A stretch of 64,000 nt of DNA from an uncultured Pelagibacteraceae bacterium (GTDB taxonomy: Bacteria > Pseudomonadota > Alphaproteobacteria > Pelagibacterales > Pelagibacteraceae). The notes under the pieces are model-generated. The model was not told where the DNA came from and made no database searches. It was given only the letters and a program-made list of their open reading frames with translations. The position numbers were made by a program, and so were the translations under genes. The stretch is from assembly GCA_902573465.1 (NCBI GenBank), contig CACGJX010000002.1, positions 1-64,000 of the forward strand. The letters run 5' to 3'. This document shows positions 27,626-37,104 of this stretch, piece after piece. The number at the start of each line of letters is the position of its first letter. Within the stretch, counting starts at the first letter, position 1.

Positions 27626-28141
27626 ATGACAACGATTGTGTTAGTTAGAAAAAACAACGAAGTGGTAGTGGCTGGTGACGGACAAGTAAGTATGGGCAAT
27701 ACTGTCGTAAAAAGTACTGCCTCAAAAGTCAGAAAAATTGAGAAGAGAGATGTCGTAGCTGGTTTTGCTGGATCAACAGCTGATGCTTTAACATTGTTTG
27801 AGAGATTAGAAGGAAAATTAGAAAAGCATGCAGGTAACTTATCTAGAGCTGCTGTGGAGTTAGCTAAAGATTGGAGAACTGATAAATATCTAAGAAGATT
27901 AGAAGCACTCATGGCGGTAGGTGACAAGAACAATAGTTATATAATTTCAGGTACTGGTGACGTTCTAGAACCTGAAGGAGATGTTATTGGTATTGGCTCT
28001 GGTGGTAATTATGCTTTAGCTGCAGGAAAAGTCTTAATGGAAAGTAACATTTCAGCAGAAGAAATTGCAAAAAAAGCTATAAAAGTTGCGGCTGATATCT
28101 GCGTGTTCACAAATGAAAATGTCAAAGTTGAAAAAATATAA
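27626..28141 (+). CDS. hslV: HslV peptidase subunit
   Basis: The proteasome-like peptidase of the HslUV (ClpQY) heat-shock protease. 171 residues. The catalytic Thr follows the initiator Met (M-TTIVLVRK), so this start is fixed by chemistry. [18 protein letters not shown] and [16 protein letters not shown] are typical. The stop overlaps the hslU ATG by one base. Confidence 0.97.
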   Translation: MTTIVLVRKNNEVVVAGDGQVSMGNTVVKSTASKVRKIEKRDVVAGFAGSTADALTLFERLEGKLEKHAGNLSRAAVELAKDWRTDKYLRRLEALMAVGDKNNSYIISGTGDVLEPEGDVIGIGSGGNYALAAGKVLMESNISAEEIAKKAIKVAADICVFTNENVKVEKI

Positions 28142-29511
28142 TGGATAAATCAAACGTAACTCAATTACATCCTAAAGGAGAACAAAAAGAGGAAGCTTCA
28201 TTAGTAAGCTCTTTATCACCAAGAGAAATTGTTTCTGAATTAGACAGGTTTGTTGTCGGTCAAAATAAAGCTAAAAGAGCAGTTGCTGTTGCCTTACGAA
28301 ACAGATGGAGAAGACAAGCTTTAAAAGGTGAAATGAGAAATGAAGTTTTGCCAAAAAATATTTTAATGATTGGGCCAACGGGTGTTGGAAAAACAGAAAT
28401 TTCAAGGAGACTTTCCAAATTAGCAGAGGCTCCCTTTGTAAAAGTTGAAGCAACTAGATTTACTGAGGTAGGTTATGTTGGAAGAGATGTAGAACAAATT
28501 GTCAGAGATTTGATTGAAATAGCAATTTCAATGGAAAAAGTTAAAAAAAGAAAAGAGGTCTACGCAAAAGCTCAAAAATTAGCTGAAGAAAAAGTACTAG
28601 ATGCTTTAGTTGGAAAAAAAGCAAGTACCGCTACAAGAGAAAGCTTTAGAAAAAGACTCAGAGATGGTGATCTAGATAATAACGAGATAGAAATAGCTGT
28701 TAGCGAAAGTGGTGGTAATAGTACATCATTTGAAATTCCTGGAATGCCAGGTGCTAATGTAGGAATGATTAATATTGGCGAGATGCTTGGAAAGTCTATG
28801 GGTAAGCAGGAAAAAAAGAAAAAAATGACAGTAAAAGAATCTCACGAAATATTGATAAATGATGAATCTGACAAGTTAATTGAACAAGATAAAATAATTA
28901 AAGCTGCAAAGATCTCTACAGAAAATAATGGAATAGTTTTCTTAGATGAAATAGATAAAATTTCTGGAAGGACAGACAGGGTTGGCGGAGATGTGTCTAG
29001 AGAAGGTGTACAGAGAGATTTATTACCTTTAATTGAAGGAACAACAGTTAATACAAAATATGGACCTATAAAAACTGACCATATATTATTTATTGCATCT
29101 GGTGCTTTCCAATTAGCCAAACCTTCTGATTTACTCCCCGAGTTACAAGGAAGACTACCAATCAGAGTTGAGCTAGAGGCTTTATCAAGTGAGGATTTTA
29201 AAAGAATTCTTGAAGAACCTGATTTTAGTTTAATCAAACAGTATGTGGCTTTGTTAAAGACTGAAAATGTTGAGCTTGAGTTTACTGAAGATGGAATTGA
29301 TGCAATTGCTAATATTGCTTCTGAGGTAAATGCAACTGTTGAGAATATAGGTGCTAGAAGATTACACACAATAATAGAGAAGATCCTTGATGAAATTAGT
29401 TTCACTGCAACTGACAGATCTGGTGAAAAAATCTCAATAAATAAAGAATATATAAACAAAAATCTTGATAATCTTGTTAAAGATACAGATCTATCAAAAT
29501 TTATTTTATAA
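28141..29511 (+). CDS. hslU: HslU unfoldase ATPase
   Basis: The AAA+ ATPase partner of HslV. 456 residues. Walker A is [28 protein letters not shown] is the pore region, Walker B is [11 protein letters not shown], and the C-terminal sensor-2 region is [13 protein letters not shown]. The C-terminus (LSKFIL) inserts into HslV in the family. The N-terminal end is slightly longer than usual, with an acidic-polar stretch before [17 protein letters not shown]. It overlaps the convergent Smr gene by 6 bases. Confidence 0.97.
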   Translation: MDKSNVTQLHPKGEQKEEASLVSSLSPREIVSELDRFVVGQNKAKRAVAVALRNRWRRQALKGEMRNEVLPKNILMIGPTGVGKTEISRRLSKLAEAPFVKVEATRFTEVGYVGRDVEQIVRDLIEIAISMEKVKKRKEVYAKAQKLAEEKVLDALVGKKASTATRESFRKRLRDGDLDNNEIEIAVSESGGNSTSFEIPGMPGANVGMINIGEMLGKSMGKQEKKKKMTVKESHEILINDESDKLIEQDKIIKAAKISTENNGIVFLDEIDKISGRTDRVGGDVSREGVQRDLLPLIEGTTVNTKYGPIKTDHILFIASGAFQLAKPSDLLPELQGRLPIRVELEALSSEDFKRILEEPDFSLIKQYVALLKTENVELEFTEDGIDAIANIASEVNATVENIGARRLHTIIEKILDEISFTATDRSGEKISINKEYINKNLDNLVKDTDLSKFIL

Positions 29512-29919
29512 TTTTTTTTTTAAAAAAATGTAAAAAGCCCCACTACCACCATCTTCAATTTCGGCATCAGTTATAGTTTTTATTTTTTTCATTAGGCTAG
29601 AATTATTTTTAATAAAATCAGGAACAGAATTTTTTAAAATACCAAATTTCTTTGAAATATATGGGTCTTTATCATTCTGGGAATGCAGTCCTTTACCAGT
29701 AACTATTATAATTTTGGAGACTTTTTGATCAAAACAATCAATTATAAAATTTTCAACTTTTTTGTTTGCTTCATCAAGCGTGTAACCATGAAGATCTAAT
29801 GTTTTAGTAATATGAAATTTATTATTTTTTTTTTCTAAATCTTTAATTGGTAACTTTTCTTTTTTTTCTAAAAAGTCTTTCCAATCCTTTTTGTCTTTAT
29901 CTGAAATATTACTGTTCAA
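29506..29919 (-). CDS. Smr-domain protein
   Basis: 137 residues. The C-terminal Smr domain is recognisable from [24 protein letters not shown] and [13 protein letters not shown]. Smr domains are nucleases or nucleic-acid binders; in proteobacteria some act in ribosome rescue or remain uncharacterised. Directly abuts the TIM44-like gene upstream. In related genomes I recall a murein transglycosylase (mltA) between these two; none is present here. Confidence 0.88.
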   Translation of the reverse strand: MNSNISDKDKKDWKDFLEKKEKLPIKDLEKKNNKFHITKTLDLHGYTLDEANKKVENFIIDCFDQKVSKIIIVTGKGLHSQNDKDPYISKKFGILKNSVPDFIKNNSSLMKKIKTITDAEIEDGGSGAFYIFLKKKL

Positions 29920-30516
29920 TTAAGAAAGAGTATCAACTAACTGCCAATTTGGGTTATTAGTACTTGTATCTCTTGAAAATACCCAGGTATCATAAATCTT
30001 CTTAATCCTTTCGGGGTCTCCAGAAACTATCTTTTTGTCTTTATCCCTAATACAAGTTATTACTTCACCTACAAATTCTACAGTTACCTGTAAAATTTTT
30101 CCTAAATACTTGTGCTCTTTTATATTCGCTGAATTTACCCCAATAAAAGTAATTTCGGCAAAATGACCTCTTTTACCTCTATCTTTTAATGCAGTGTTAA
30201 ATTGATCATAAATTTTATTGCTCAATAGAGGCTTGCTTGTAGTCAATTTATTATCACTATCACCAAAGTCAGTAATAATAGTTTCGTATGCTATTTTAGC
30301 GCCTTTTAGAAAATCTTTTTTTGCATTTTCATCAAAATCAGTTTTTTTATTTATCTTTATTTCAGGATTTATATTTTTCATCATTTCCTCAAACTGAGGT
30401 GAGGCTTTTCCTTCAAAACCTGTTCTTTTTCCTAAAATGCCTCTAAGTCTTAAAAAAATGAAGCCAGCAATCATCGCTAATAAAATAATATCAATATATT
30501 CAAAACTATAATTCAT
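29920..30516 (-). CDS. TIM44-like domain protein
   Basis: 198 residues. An N-terminal membrane anchor (about 9-26) with LRLRGILGKRTG is followed by the TIM44/Tim44-like domain (FLKGAKIAYETIITDF, VEFVGEVITCIRDKDKKIV, DTWVFSRDTSTNNPNWQLVDT). Bacterial relatives are membrane-associated and related to the mitochondrial import motor subunit; their client is uncertain. Adjacent divergent genes fxsA and secB add a membrane/export context. Confidence 0.88.
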   Translation of the reverse strand: MNYSFEYIDIILLAMIAGFIFLRLRGILGKRTGFEGKASPQFEEMMKNINPEIKINKKTDFDENAKKDFLKGAKIAYETIITDFGDSDNKLTTSKPLLSNKIYDQFNTALKDRGKRGHFAEITFIGVNSANIKEHKYLGKILQVTVEFVGEVITCIRDKDKKIVSGDPERIKKIYDTWVFSRDTSTNNPNWQLVDTLS

Positions 30517-30573
30517 ATACTAAACTTAATTACTATGTTGATTAATTTCAACTAACAATTACATTAAAGACAA

Positions 30574-30999
30574 ATGAACACAGTACTTTTAGCTGTTATT
30601 TTAATCCCAATTTTAGAGATTTACCTTTTTATAAAGATCGGGTCTCAAATAGGTGCTTTCAGCACTATATTCTTGGTATTTTTCACTGCGGTTGTGGGAG
30701 TGTACTATGCCAGATACGAAGGGATTAATACTCTAAGATCTGGAATGATGCAAATAATTAAAAACCAAATTCCAGCCAGAGAATTAATTTCTGGTGCTGC
30801 AATAGCATTTGCAGCCGTTCTGTTAATCATACCTGGATTCGCAACTGACTTAATTGGTTTCTTCTTAATCATTCCAATAACAAGAAAATTAATATTAGGA
30901 AAATTTAATAAAAAATTTGAAAAAAATAAAATGAAAAAGAATGATTTTATCGAGGGAGAATTTGAAGATATAGAGGACGACAATGACAGAAAAATTTAA
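30574..30999 (+). CDS. fxsA: FxsA-family membrane protein
   Basis: 141 residues with three or four membrane segments and the FxsA pattern: LIPILEIYLFIKIGSQIGAF at the start, LRSGMMQI, and AAVLLIIPGFATDLIGFFLIIP. In E. coli FxsA overproduction alleviates phage T7 exclusion by F; the normal role is unknown. The acidic tail overlaps the secB start by 17 bases. Confidence 0.92.
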   Translation: MNTVLLAVILIPILEIYLFIKIGSQIGAFSTIFLVFFTAVVGVYYARYEGINTLRSGMMQIIKNQIPARELISGAAIAFAAVLLIIPGFATDLIGFFLIIPITRKLILGKFNKKFEKNKMKKNDFIEGEFEDIEDDNDRKI

Positions 31000-31405
31000 A
31001 ATTTTAGCAAAATACATTAAAGATATGTCTAGCGAAACACCTGATGTTGAAACTTACATATCTGCGGGAAATAATATGAGTAAATATCAATTAGATATTG
31101 ATATCAAATCAATAGCTCTTAAAAATAAAATGATTGAAGTAAATATAACATTAAAATTTCAACACAAGGATACCCAAGTCAAAAAATCTCATTTTGAAAT
31201 TGTATACGCAGTAGCTGTAAAAATTGATGAGTCCATAAAAGAAAAAAAAGAACTTGAAAAAATTGTACTATGCGACGTGCCTAATTTAGTTGTTCCAGAT
31301 TTAGAAAAATCATTTACAAATATGATGCATGATTCTGGGTTTCCTAATATCAAATTGGAAAAAAAAATTGATTTTACGAAGCTTTATTTAGAAAGATTTA
31401 ATTAA
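30983..31405 (+). CDS. secB: Protein-export chaperone SecB
   Basis: 140 residues of the SecB tetramer-forming family: ILAKYIKDMSSETPD at the N-terminus, YQLDIDIKSIALKNKMIEVNI, and a C-terminal FPNIKLEKKIDFTKLYLER. Keeps preproteins unfolded for SecA. Its start lies within the fxsA 3' end and its 3' end overlaps dnaQ by 4 bases. Confidence 0.94.
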   Translation: MTEKFKILAKYIKDMSSETPDVETYISAGNNMSKYQLDIDIKSIALKNKMIEVNITLKFQHKDTQVKKSHFEIVYAVAVKIDESIKEKKELEKIVLCDVPNLVVPDLEKSFTNMMHDSGFPNIKLEKKIDFTKLYLERFN

Positions 31406-32064
31406 AAATAGTTTTTTTTTAAAAAATTCTTAAGATAAGTTTGATGATTTTTAAGCTCCTCAGGAGACGGTTTGATAACCTTAGTAGAATATATTACTTT
31501 TCCAGTATTTAATTTTGAAACTTCTTCCTCTTTATTTTTAAAATCTAAAGTTGGTTCTTTTTGATCTATTAAATTTATATAAACCTTAGATAGCAAATCA
31601 CAGTCAATAAGTGCAGTATGTTGAACCCTTTTGGAGTTGTCTATCCTATATCTCTTACATAAAGCATCCAGACTTACTTGAGATCCTGGAAATTTATTTC
31701 TGGCTAATGATACCGTGTCTACTACTTCATTATCAATTTTGTTTTTTCCTATAATTTTAAGTTCATTATTTAAATGAGATAAATCAAATTCTGAATTATG
31801 AATTATCAATCTTTTATCTTTTATAAATTTAAGAAAATCATCAGCTATTTCTCTAAATTTCATTTTGTCAGATAAAAAACTATCTGAATATCCATGCACT
31901 TCGAAAGCTTTCTCAGATACTTTTCTTTCAGGATTTAAATAACAATGAAATTTTTTTTTTGTCGGTACTAAATTATCTAACTCGATACAGCCAATTTCTA
32001 CAATTCTATGACCCTCTTTGACTGAAAGACCAGTGGTTTCTGTATCTAAAACAATTTCTTTCAT
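31402..32064 (-). CDS. dnaQ: DNA polymerase III epsilon (3'-5' proofreading exonuclease)
   Basis: 220 residues. DEDDh exonuclease motifs: ExoI LDTETTGLS, ExoII NSEFDLSHLN and ExoIII VQHTALIDCDLL. A C-terminal tail of about 50 residues would contact the alpha subunit. Last gene of a chain (ppsR-maf-aroE-coaE-dnaQ) joined by 4-8 base overlaps. Confidence 0.95.
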   Translation of the reverse strand: MKEIVLDTETTGLSVKEGHRIVEIGCIELDNLVPTKKKFHCYLNPERKVSEKAFEVHGYSDSFLSDKMKFREIADDFLKFIKDKRLIIHNSEFDLSHLNNELKIIGKNKIDNEVVDTVSLARNKFPGSQVSLDALCKRYRIDNSKRVQHTALIDCDLLSKVYINLIDQKEPTLDFKNKEEEVSKLNTGKVIYSTKVIKPSPEELKNHQTYLKNFLKKNYF

Positions 32065-32630
32065 TCTAAATTTTTTATAATTTCCTTCACTCTAACTTTA
32101 ACAGAATTTTTTTTAAAATTGTTCTTAATTAAAAATTGAGACTTTTTCTTTTTTAAAGCAAGCGACAGTTGCATCCTTTTAAAATTATTAAGTATTTTCA
32201 TATTAAAATTTTTTCGTTTTTTAAGTCTTTTTAAAATTTCTGATTTCTTAGACTCAACAAAAATTAATATATCTTTTTTCCTATTAATCTTATTCTCCAA
32301 TAGAAGAGGAATATCTAATACAACAAGTTTCTTATGTTTGTTTTTTCTTAAAAAATCATTCATTTTTTTTCTAACTTCGTAATGAACAATTTTAATAATT
32401 TTTTTTAAATTTTTTTTATTTGATAAAATTGCGTCGATAATCTCTTTTTTTTTAACAGGAAAAGAATGAAAACAATTTGGAAGCTCTCTTTTTAATTTTT
32501 GAAAAACTTTTCTGTTATGTTTATAAATTTTTGCAACTTCTAAATCAGCGTTAAATACAGGAAAACCAAAACATTTAGCTATGTAGGTTTTGCCAGAACC
32601 TATGTCTCCTAAAATACCTATTCTTTTCAT
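32061..32630 (-). CDS. coaE: Dephospho-CoA kinase
   Basis: 189 residues. P-loop ILGDIGSGKTYIAKCFG at the N-terminus, FNADLEVAKIY as the substrate Asp segment, and VVLDIPLLLEN as the Walker-B-like strand. Final step of CoA synthesis. Extremely Lys-rich in the C-terminal third. Overlaps both neighbours by 4 bases. Confidence 0.94.
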   Translation of the reverse strand: MKRIGILGDIGSGKTYIAKCFGFPVFNADLEVAKIYKHNRKVFQKLKRELPNCFHSFPVKKKEIIDAILSNKKNLKKIIKIVHYEVRKKMNDFLRKNKHKKLVVLDIPLLLENKINRKKDILIFVESKKSEILKRLKKRKNFNMKILNNFKRMQLSLALKKKKSQFLIKNNFKKNSVKVRVKEIIKNLE

Positions 32631-33421
32631 AAATCTAAAAATTTTTTTAATTCATCATTAATTTCTGGTTTAACGTTATGCCATAATCTAAACGCCTCTA
32701 AAGCCTGATAAATAAACATCATTTTACCATTAGAAACCTGACAGCCTAAATTTTTCCCAGTTCTTAAAAAATTGGTTTCTTTTGGATTGTAGATAACATC
32801 GTAAAATAACTTTTCTTTATTTAAATTTTTAAAGTTTAAATTAATATTATCCTTTTTATTTAAGCCTAGACTGGTGGCGTTAATAATCATATCAAATTCA
32901 GGTTGATCTCCCCAATCAGCTATTCTTATTTTTGAAAAATATTTTTTTAATTTTTCAGTTTTTTGCTTAGTTCTATTGCTTACTATAATTTTAGAGACAC
33001 CTAATTTTTCTAAAGCATAAATTATAGAAGGTACTACACCACCAGCTCCCAATATAAATATTGTTTTGTTTTCTAAATTAAATCGAGTTTCTTTTAAACT
33101 TAATTCAAAACCCTTTATATCAGTGTTGTGACCAATAAGTTTTTTATTTTGTTTGTATATAGTATTAACAGATTGTGTAATCTGGGATTCCTCACTTAGT
33201 GTATCCAAAAAAGGAATAACATCACCTTTAAAAGGAACAGTAACATTTATCCCATCTAATTTATCATCCTTAATTTCAGAAATAATCTCTTGAATTTGGC
33301 TTTTATCTATTTTTCTTTTATCGTAATTTGCATTAATATTTTTTTTTTTAAACCAATAATTATGTAATTTGGGTGAAAGTGAATGCTCAATAGGGTTTCC
33401 AATTACAAGGTATTTTTTCAT
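32627..33421 (-). CDS. aroE: Shikimate dehydrogenase
   Basis: 264 residues. Motifs: VIGNPIEHSLSPKLHNYWF, the catalytic Lys/Asp in GINVTVPFKGD and NTDIKGF, and NADP loop ILGAGGVVPSIIYAL. Reduces 3-dehydroshikimate in aromatic amino-acid synthesis. Overlaps maf and coaE by 4 bases each. Confidence 0.96.
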   Translation of the reverse strand: MKKYLVIGNPIEHSLSPKLHNYWFKKKNINANYDKRKIDKSQIQEIISEIKDDKLDGINVTVPFKGDVIPFLDTLSEESQITQSVNTIYKQNKKLIGHNTDIKGFELSLKETRFNLENKTIFILGAGGVVPSIIYALEKLGVSKIIVSNRTKQKTEKLKKYFSKIRIADWGDQPEFDMIINATSLGLNKKDNINLNFKNLNKEKLFYDVIYNPKETNFLRTGKNLGCQVSNGKMMFIYQALEAFRLWHNVKPEINDELKKFLDL

Positions 33422-34002
33422 TTATAATTATCTAAATATTTTTTAATTTTTTCAATAGGAAGTCCCATTATTGTATTTTCATTTCCATTAATATTTGAGA
33501 ATAAATCTCTTCCCTCACCTTCTATTTGATAAACATTATAAGCATATAACGCCTCATCCGAAATTTTCACCAAATAATTTTTTAGTTCTTCTTCTGTCAT
33601 TTTTTTCATTGTAAGTGACGCTTTATCAGTATGGTTCCATACCATAGATCCATTTTTAGAGATACATACTGAGCTTATTAAATGATGTTTTTTACCATTA
33701 AGTTTTTTTAAAATTTCTAAAGCTTCATTTCTATCGTTGGGTTTTGATATTAACTCTCCTTCTAAATCAATTACACTATCAGCACCCAAAACTAAATCGT
33801 TGACATATTTATTGCTTACTTTGTTAGCTTTTAATTCAGCCAAATTTTTTGATATGATTTCTGGTGAAGCTTTTTCTTTTAATAAACTTAATTTCACAAT
33901 ATCTTCATCGACATTTGATGGTTTTACTTCATTTAAAATATCATTTTCGTCCAGTATTTTTTTTCTAACCTTGCTTTTGGAAGCTAGAATAATTTTAGGC
34001 AT
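33418..34002 (-). CDS. maf: Maf-family nucleotide pyrophosphatase
   Basis: 194 residues. The Maf signature IILASKSKVRKKILDEN opens the chain, followed by LVLGADSVIDLEGELISKP and YQIEGEGRDLFSNINGNENTIMGLP near the end. Family enzymes hydrolyse non-canonical or modified NTPs. Overlaps the ppsR stop by 8 bases. Confidence 0.94.
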   Translation of the reverse strand: MPKIILASKSKVRKKILDENDILNEVKPSNVDEDIVKLSLLKEKASPEIISKNLAELKANKVSNKYVNDLVLGADSVIDLEGELISKPNDRNEALEILKKLNGKKHHLISSVCISKNGSMVWNHTDKASLTMKKMTEEELKNYLVKISDEALYAYNVYQIEGEGRDLFSNINGNENTIMGLPIEKIKKYLDNYK

Positions 34003-34819
34003 TTTCTTTGTATATCTCGTATATTTTAATTACTGAAGCTGCAGTTTCTTCTACAGATTTTCTTGTGACATCGATGAGTGGCCATTTATATTTTTTGAAA
34101 GTATTTCTTGCCATATCTACTTCTTTCTTGATTTGCTCTAGATCTGTATAAAGTTTATTTTTGTTTTCCTTAAGAGAATTCATTCTATTTTTTCTAATCT
34201 CTACAAGCCTTTCTGGCTCAGTATTTAATCCAATAATGCACGAGATTTTAGGGTTTTCTTTTAAAATTTCTGGTAAAGAATTTTCATTTATTAAAGGTAT
34301 ATTGGATGTTTTAAAGCCTTTGTTTGCTAAGAAGATTGCCGTTGGTGTTTTGCTTGTTCTGCTCACCCCCAACAGAATTATATCAGACTCTTTTATTTCT
34401 TTTACAAGATTGCCGTCATCATGGTTCATTGTAAATTGGATTGCTTCGATTCTTTTGTAATATTCTTCATCAAGGGCATACTGACCACTTGGTTGGTGTG
34501 AGGCTTTTTGATTTAAAAGCTTTGAAAAACTTAATATTAAATCACCTAATACTCCAAAGCATGGAATCTTTTTTGTATCACTATTTTTTGCAAGATATTT
34601 AGCTAAATTGCTATCAACAATGGAGTATAAAATTATTGAGTTTTTTTCTTTCTCTGCGTTTTCTAAAATTTTTATAATCTGATTTTCTGTTCTGGTAAAA
34701 GAATAAGTATGTATCTTATAATTTATATTTTTAAATTGGGCCTTGATAGCTATAAAAATACGATCAAGAGTTTCACCGGTTGCATCTGATATAAGATAAA
34801 TTTGATATAAATTATTCAT
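33995..34819 (-). CDS. ppsR: PEP synthase/PPDK regulatory kinase-phosphorylase (DUF299)
   Basis: 274 residues. DUF299 signature: IYLISDATGETLDRI at the N-terminus and the P-loop-like GVSRTSKTPTAIFLANKG. The family reversibly phosphorylates pyruvate-phosphate dikinase or PEP synthase using ADP and Pi. Its substrate enzyme is not in the window. First gene leftward from oriC, as in many alphaproteobacteria. Confidence 0.94.
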   Translation of the reverse strand: MNNLYQIYLISDATGETLDRIFIAIKAQFKNINYKIHTYSFTRTENQIIKILENAEKEKNSIILYSIVDSNLAKYLAKNSDTKKIPCFGVLGDLILSFSKLLNQKASHQPSGQYALDEEYYKRIEAIQFTMNHDDGNLVKEIKESDIILLGVSRTSKTPTAIFLANKGFKTSNIPLINENSLPEILKENPKISCIIGLNTEPERLVEIRKNRMNSLKENKNKLYTDLEQIKKEVDMARNTFKKYKWPLIDVTRKSVEETAASVIKIYEIYKENA

Positions 34820-35101
34820 GTATAATGTGTGTATAAATTTGTACTATTTTTATCATATTAAACATTTTGCATATTTTAAAATTTATGGTGTAAAACAATG
34901 CTTTTATTAACAAAATTAAACATGTTAAAATCTCTAGTAACCATTTGGTGTATTTAGTTAATAAGCTTCAATTTTACGTATATATTTATTAAAATTTAAA
35001 TTCTAAATGTTAACAAACTGTTTATAAAATGTTCAATAAATTTAATCACCATTGTTCACAGAATATACTAACATTACAATTAATTATATTTAATTATTAA
35101 T
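34820..35101. other. Probable chromosome replication origin (oriC)
   Basis: A 282-base, extremely AT-rich spacer between divergent ppsR and hemE, the longest gene-free stretch here. It has a perfect DnaA box on the minus strand (TGTGTATAA, 34828-34836 = TTATACACA) and two one-mismatch boxes: TGTTTATAA (35019-35027, minus) and TTGTTCACA (35052-35060, plus). Three TTAA tetramers at exact 9-base spacing start at 34907, 34916 and 34925. The ppsR/hemE junction is the known oriC position in Caulobacter and Rickettsia. Transcription of both flanks runs away from it, and parAB with parS lie about 7 kb to the right. Promoters for both flanking genes must also lie here. Confidence 0.75.
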
Positions 35102-36103
35102 ATGTCCCCAATCGAAGAAGTAATAATAAACAAGAAAAGTGATGTTAACCCTATTTGGATAATGAGACAGGCTGGTAGATATTTACCGGAATTTAGAGAA
35201 ATAAGAAAAAAAAATCCTGATTTTATTAAATTATGTCTTAATGAAAAATTATCAAGTGAGATTACTTTACAACCCTTAAAAAGGTTCAACTTAGATGCTG
35301 CAATAATTTTTTCTGATATTTTAATGTTACCATATGGTTTAAATCAAATTGTTGAATTTAAAAAAAATGTAGGCCCACTACTTGGTAACTTAGACTTAAA
35401 AGAAATTTCGAGTATTAAAGAAGTAGAATTTGTAGAAAAACTCTCTCCTATTTATGAATTAATTAAATTAGTTAGTAGTTCTGAATTTACTAAAAATAAA
35501 ACTACTATAGGCTTTGTTGGCGCGCCGTGGACTTTATTAGTTTATATGATAAATAAAAAATCACCAAAATTAAGTTTGAATGAAAATTTTTTTGAAGACA
35601 AATATTTAATTGATAAAGTTCTTAAAATTTTAGATAAATTTTTAAAAATACACATTAAAAACCAAATTGATAATGGTGCACAGATAATTCAAATTTTTGA
35701 TAGTTGGGCTGGTCTGTTAAAAGAAAAAGATTTATCTCATTACATTTATGACCCCACTTTAAGCTTAGTTAATTATATTAAATCTTTAAATGTGCCTGTT
35801 ATTTGCTTTCCAAAAGGTATTAAGAGTTACAAAGATTATTGCGAAATTATCAAACCAGACACAATTTGCATTGATTATGAAGTTGATCCGGTAAAAATTA
35901 ATAAAGAAATAAAAATTCCAGTTCAAGGAGGAATGGACCCAAAGGTTTTGCTTTCTAATAAAGAAAACTTAAAAAAAGAAACAATAAAATATTTAGATAT
36001 ATTTAAAGATCATCCATATATATTTAATTTAGGACATGGCGTTCTCCCAGATACAGACCCTAATATGATGGATTATTTGGTAAAAATTGTAAAGGATTAT
36101 TAA
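35102..36103 (+). CDS. hemE: Uroporphyrinogen decarboxylase
   Basis: 333 residues. The N-terminal PIWIMRQAGRYLPEFRE is the family signature, with FSDILMLPYGL and the closing NLGHGVLPDTDP. Converts uroporphyrinogen III to coproporphyrinogen III. First gene rightward from oriC; its stop overlaps hemH by one base. Confidence 0.97.
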   Translation: MSPIEEVIINKKSDVNPIWIMRQAGRYLPEFREIRKKNPDFIKLCLNEKLSSEITLQPLKRFNLDAAIIFSDILMLPYGLNQIVEFKKNVGPLLGNLDLKEISSIKEVEFVEKLSPIYELIKLVSSSEFTKNKTTIGFVGAPWTLLVYMINKKSPKLSLNENFFEDKYLIDKVLKILDKFLKIHIKNQIDNGAQIIQIFDSWAGLLKEKDLSHYIYDPTLSLVNYIKSLNVPVICFPKGIKSYKDYCEIIKPDTICIDYEVDPVKINKEIKIPVQGGMDPKVLLSNKENLKKETIKYLDIFKDHPYIFNLGHGVLPDTDPNMMDYLVKIVKDY

Positions 36104-37101
36104 TGGAAAAAGAAATAGAACATCCACCAGTTAATTTTGGAAAAACCGGAGTTTTAATTGTTAATCTTGGAACTCCTGATTCAACAAGTTGGTTTGATAT
36201 AAGAAAATATCTAAAGGAGTTTTTATCGGACAGGAGAGTAATAGAAGTTAATCCGATAATCTGGCAAATTATTTTAAATGTTTTTATATTAACTTTTCGT
36301 CCGTCCAAAACAGCAAAGGCCTATAAGGAGATTTGGATGAAGGACAAAAACATTTCTCCACTTTTACATTACACTCAAAAGCAAGCAGAAAAACTTTCAA
36401 ACTTAATATCTGAAAAAAACTTAGTAATAGATTATGCTATGAGATATGGAAACCCTAGTATAAGAAGTAAAATCGCAATCCTCCATGAAATGGGTTGTGA
36501 AAATTTGATAATTCTGCCGCTTTATCCTCAATACGCCGCAGCAACCACAGCAACAGTCTGTGACGAAGTATATAGAACTCTTATGAAAATGAGATGGCAA
36601 CCATCATTAAAAATAGTACCACATTATGAGTCGGATCCTTTATATATAGAAGCGCTTGTAAATTCTTTGAATAAAAAAATTAAAGAAATAAATTGGAAGC
36701 CAGATTTAATAATAGCTTCTTATCATGGTATCCCACAAAAATATTTCGACAAAGGTGACCCCTATCATTGTTACTGTCACAAAACTACGAGATTAATATC
36801 AGAAAAATTTACTTCAGTTGAAATTAAGACAACATTCCAGTCCAGATTTGGTCCAGAGAAATGGCTTCAACCTTATACTGACAAAACTTTAGAAAATTTA
36901 CCTAAAGAAGGCAAAAAAAATGTTTTAGCTATATGTCCAGGATTTTCTTCAGATTGTGTTGAAACTTTAGAAGAAATCCAAATTCAAGGAAAAGAGAGTT
37001 TCCTAGAGTCAGGTGGAGAAAACTTTGATATGGTGCCGTGTCTTAATGATAACGATGATCACATAATTTTATTAAAATCTTTAATTCAAAAAAACATTTA
37101 A
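36103..37101 (+). CDS. hemH: Ferrochelatase
   Basis: 332 residues. Motifs: VLIVNLGTPDS, LPLYPQYAAATT, the metal-binding SYHGIPQKYF with GDPYHCYCHKT, and CPGFSSDCVETLEEI with the catalytic Glu. Inserts iron into protoporphyrin IX at the membrane. Three bases before hemJ. Confidence 0.96.
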   Translation: MEKEIEHPPVNFGKTGVLIVNLGTPDSTSWFDIRKYLKEFLSDRRVIEVNPIIWQIILNVFILTFRPSKTAKAYKEIWMKDKNISPLLHYTQKQAEKLSNLISEKNLVIDYAMRYGNPSIRSKIAILHEMGCENLIILPLYPQYAAATTATVCDEVYRTLMKMRWQPSLKIVPHYESDPLYIEALVNSLNKKIKEINWKPDLIIASYHGIPQKYFDKGDPYHCYCHKTTRLISEKFTSVEIKTTFQSRFGPEKWLQPYTDKTLENLPKEGKKNVLAICPGFSSDCVETLEEIQIQGKESFLESGGENFDMVPCLNDNDDHIILLKSLIQKNI

Positions 37102-37104
37102 TTA

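Noticed and set aside
28842-29459. 205-codon open frame antisense to hslU
   Set aside because: It mirrors hslU codon by codon, has Ser/Ile-rich low-information sequence and no ribosome binding site. hslU itself is unambiguous.
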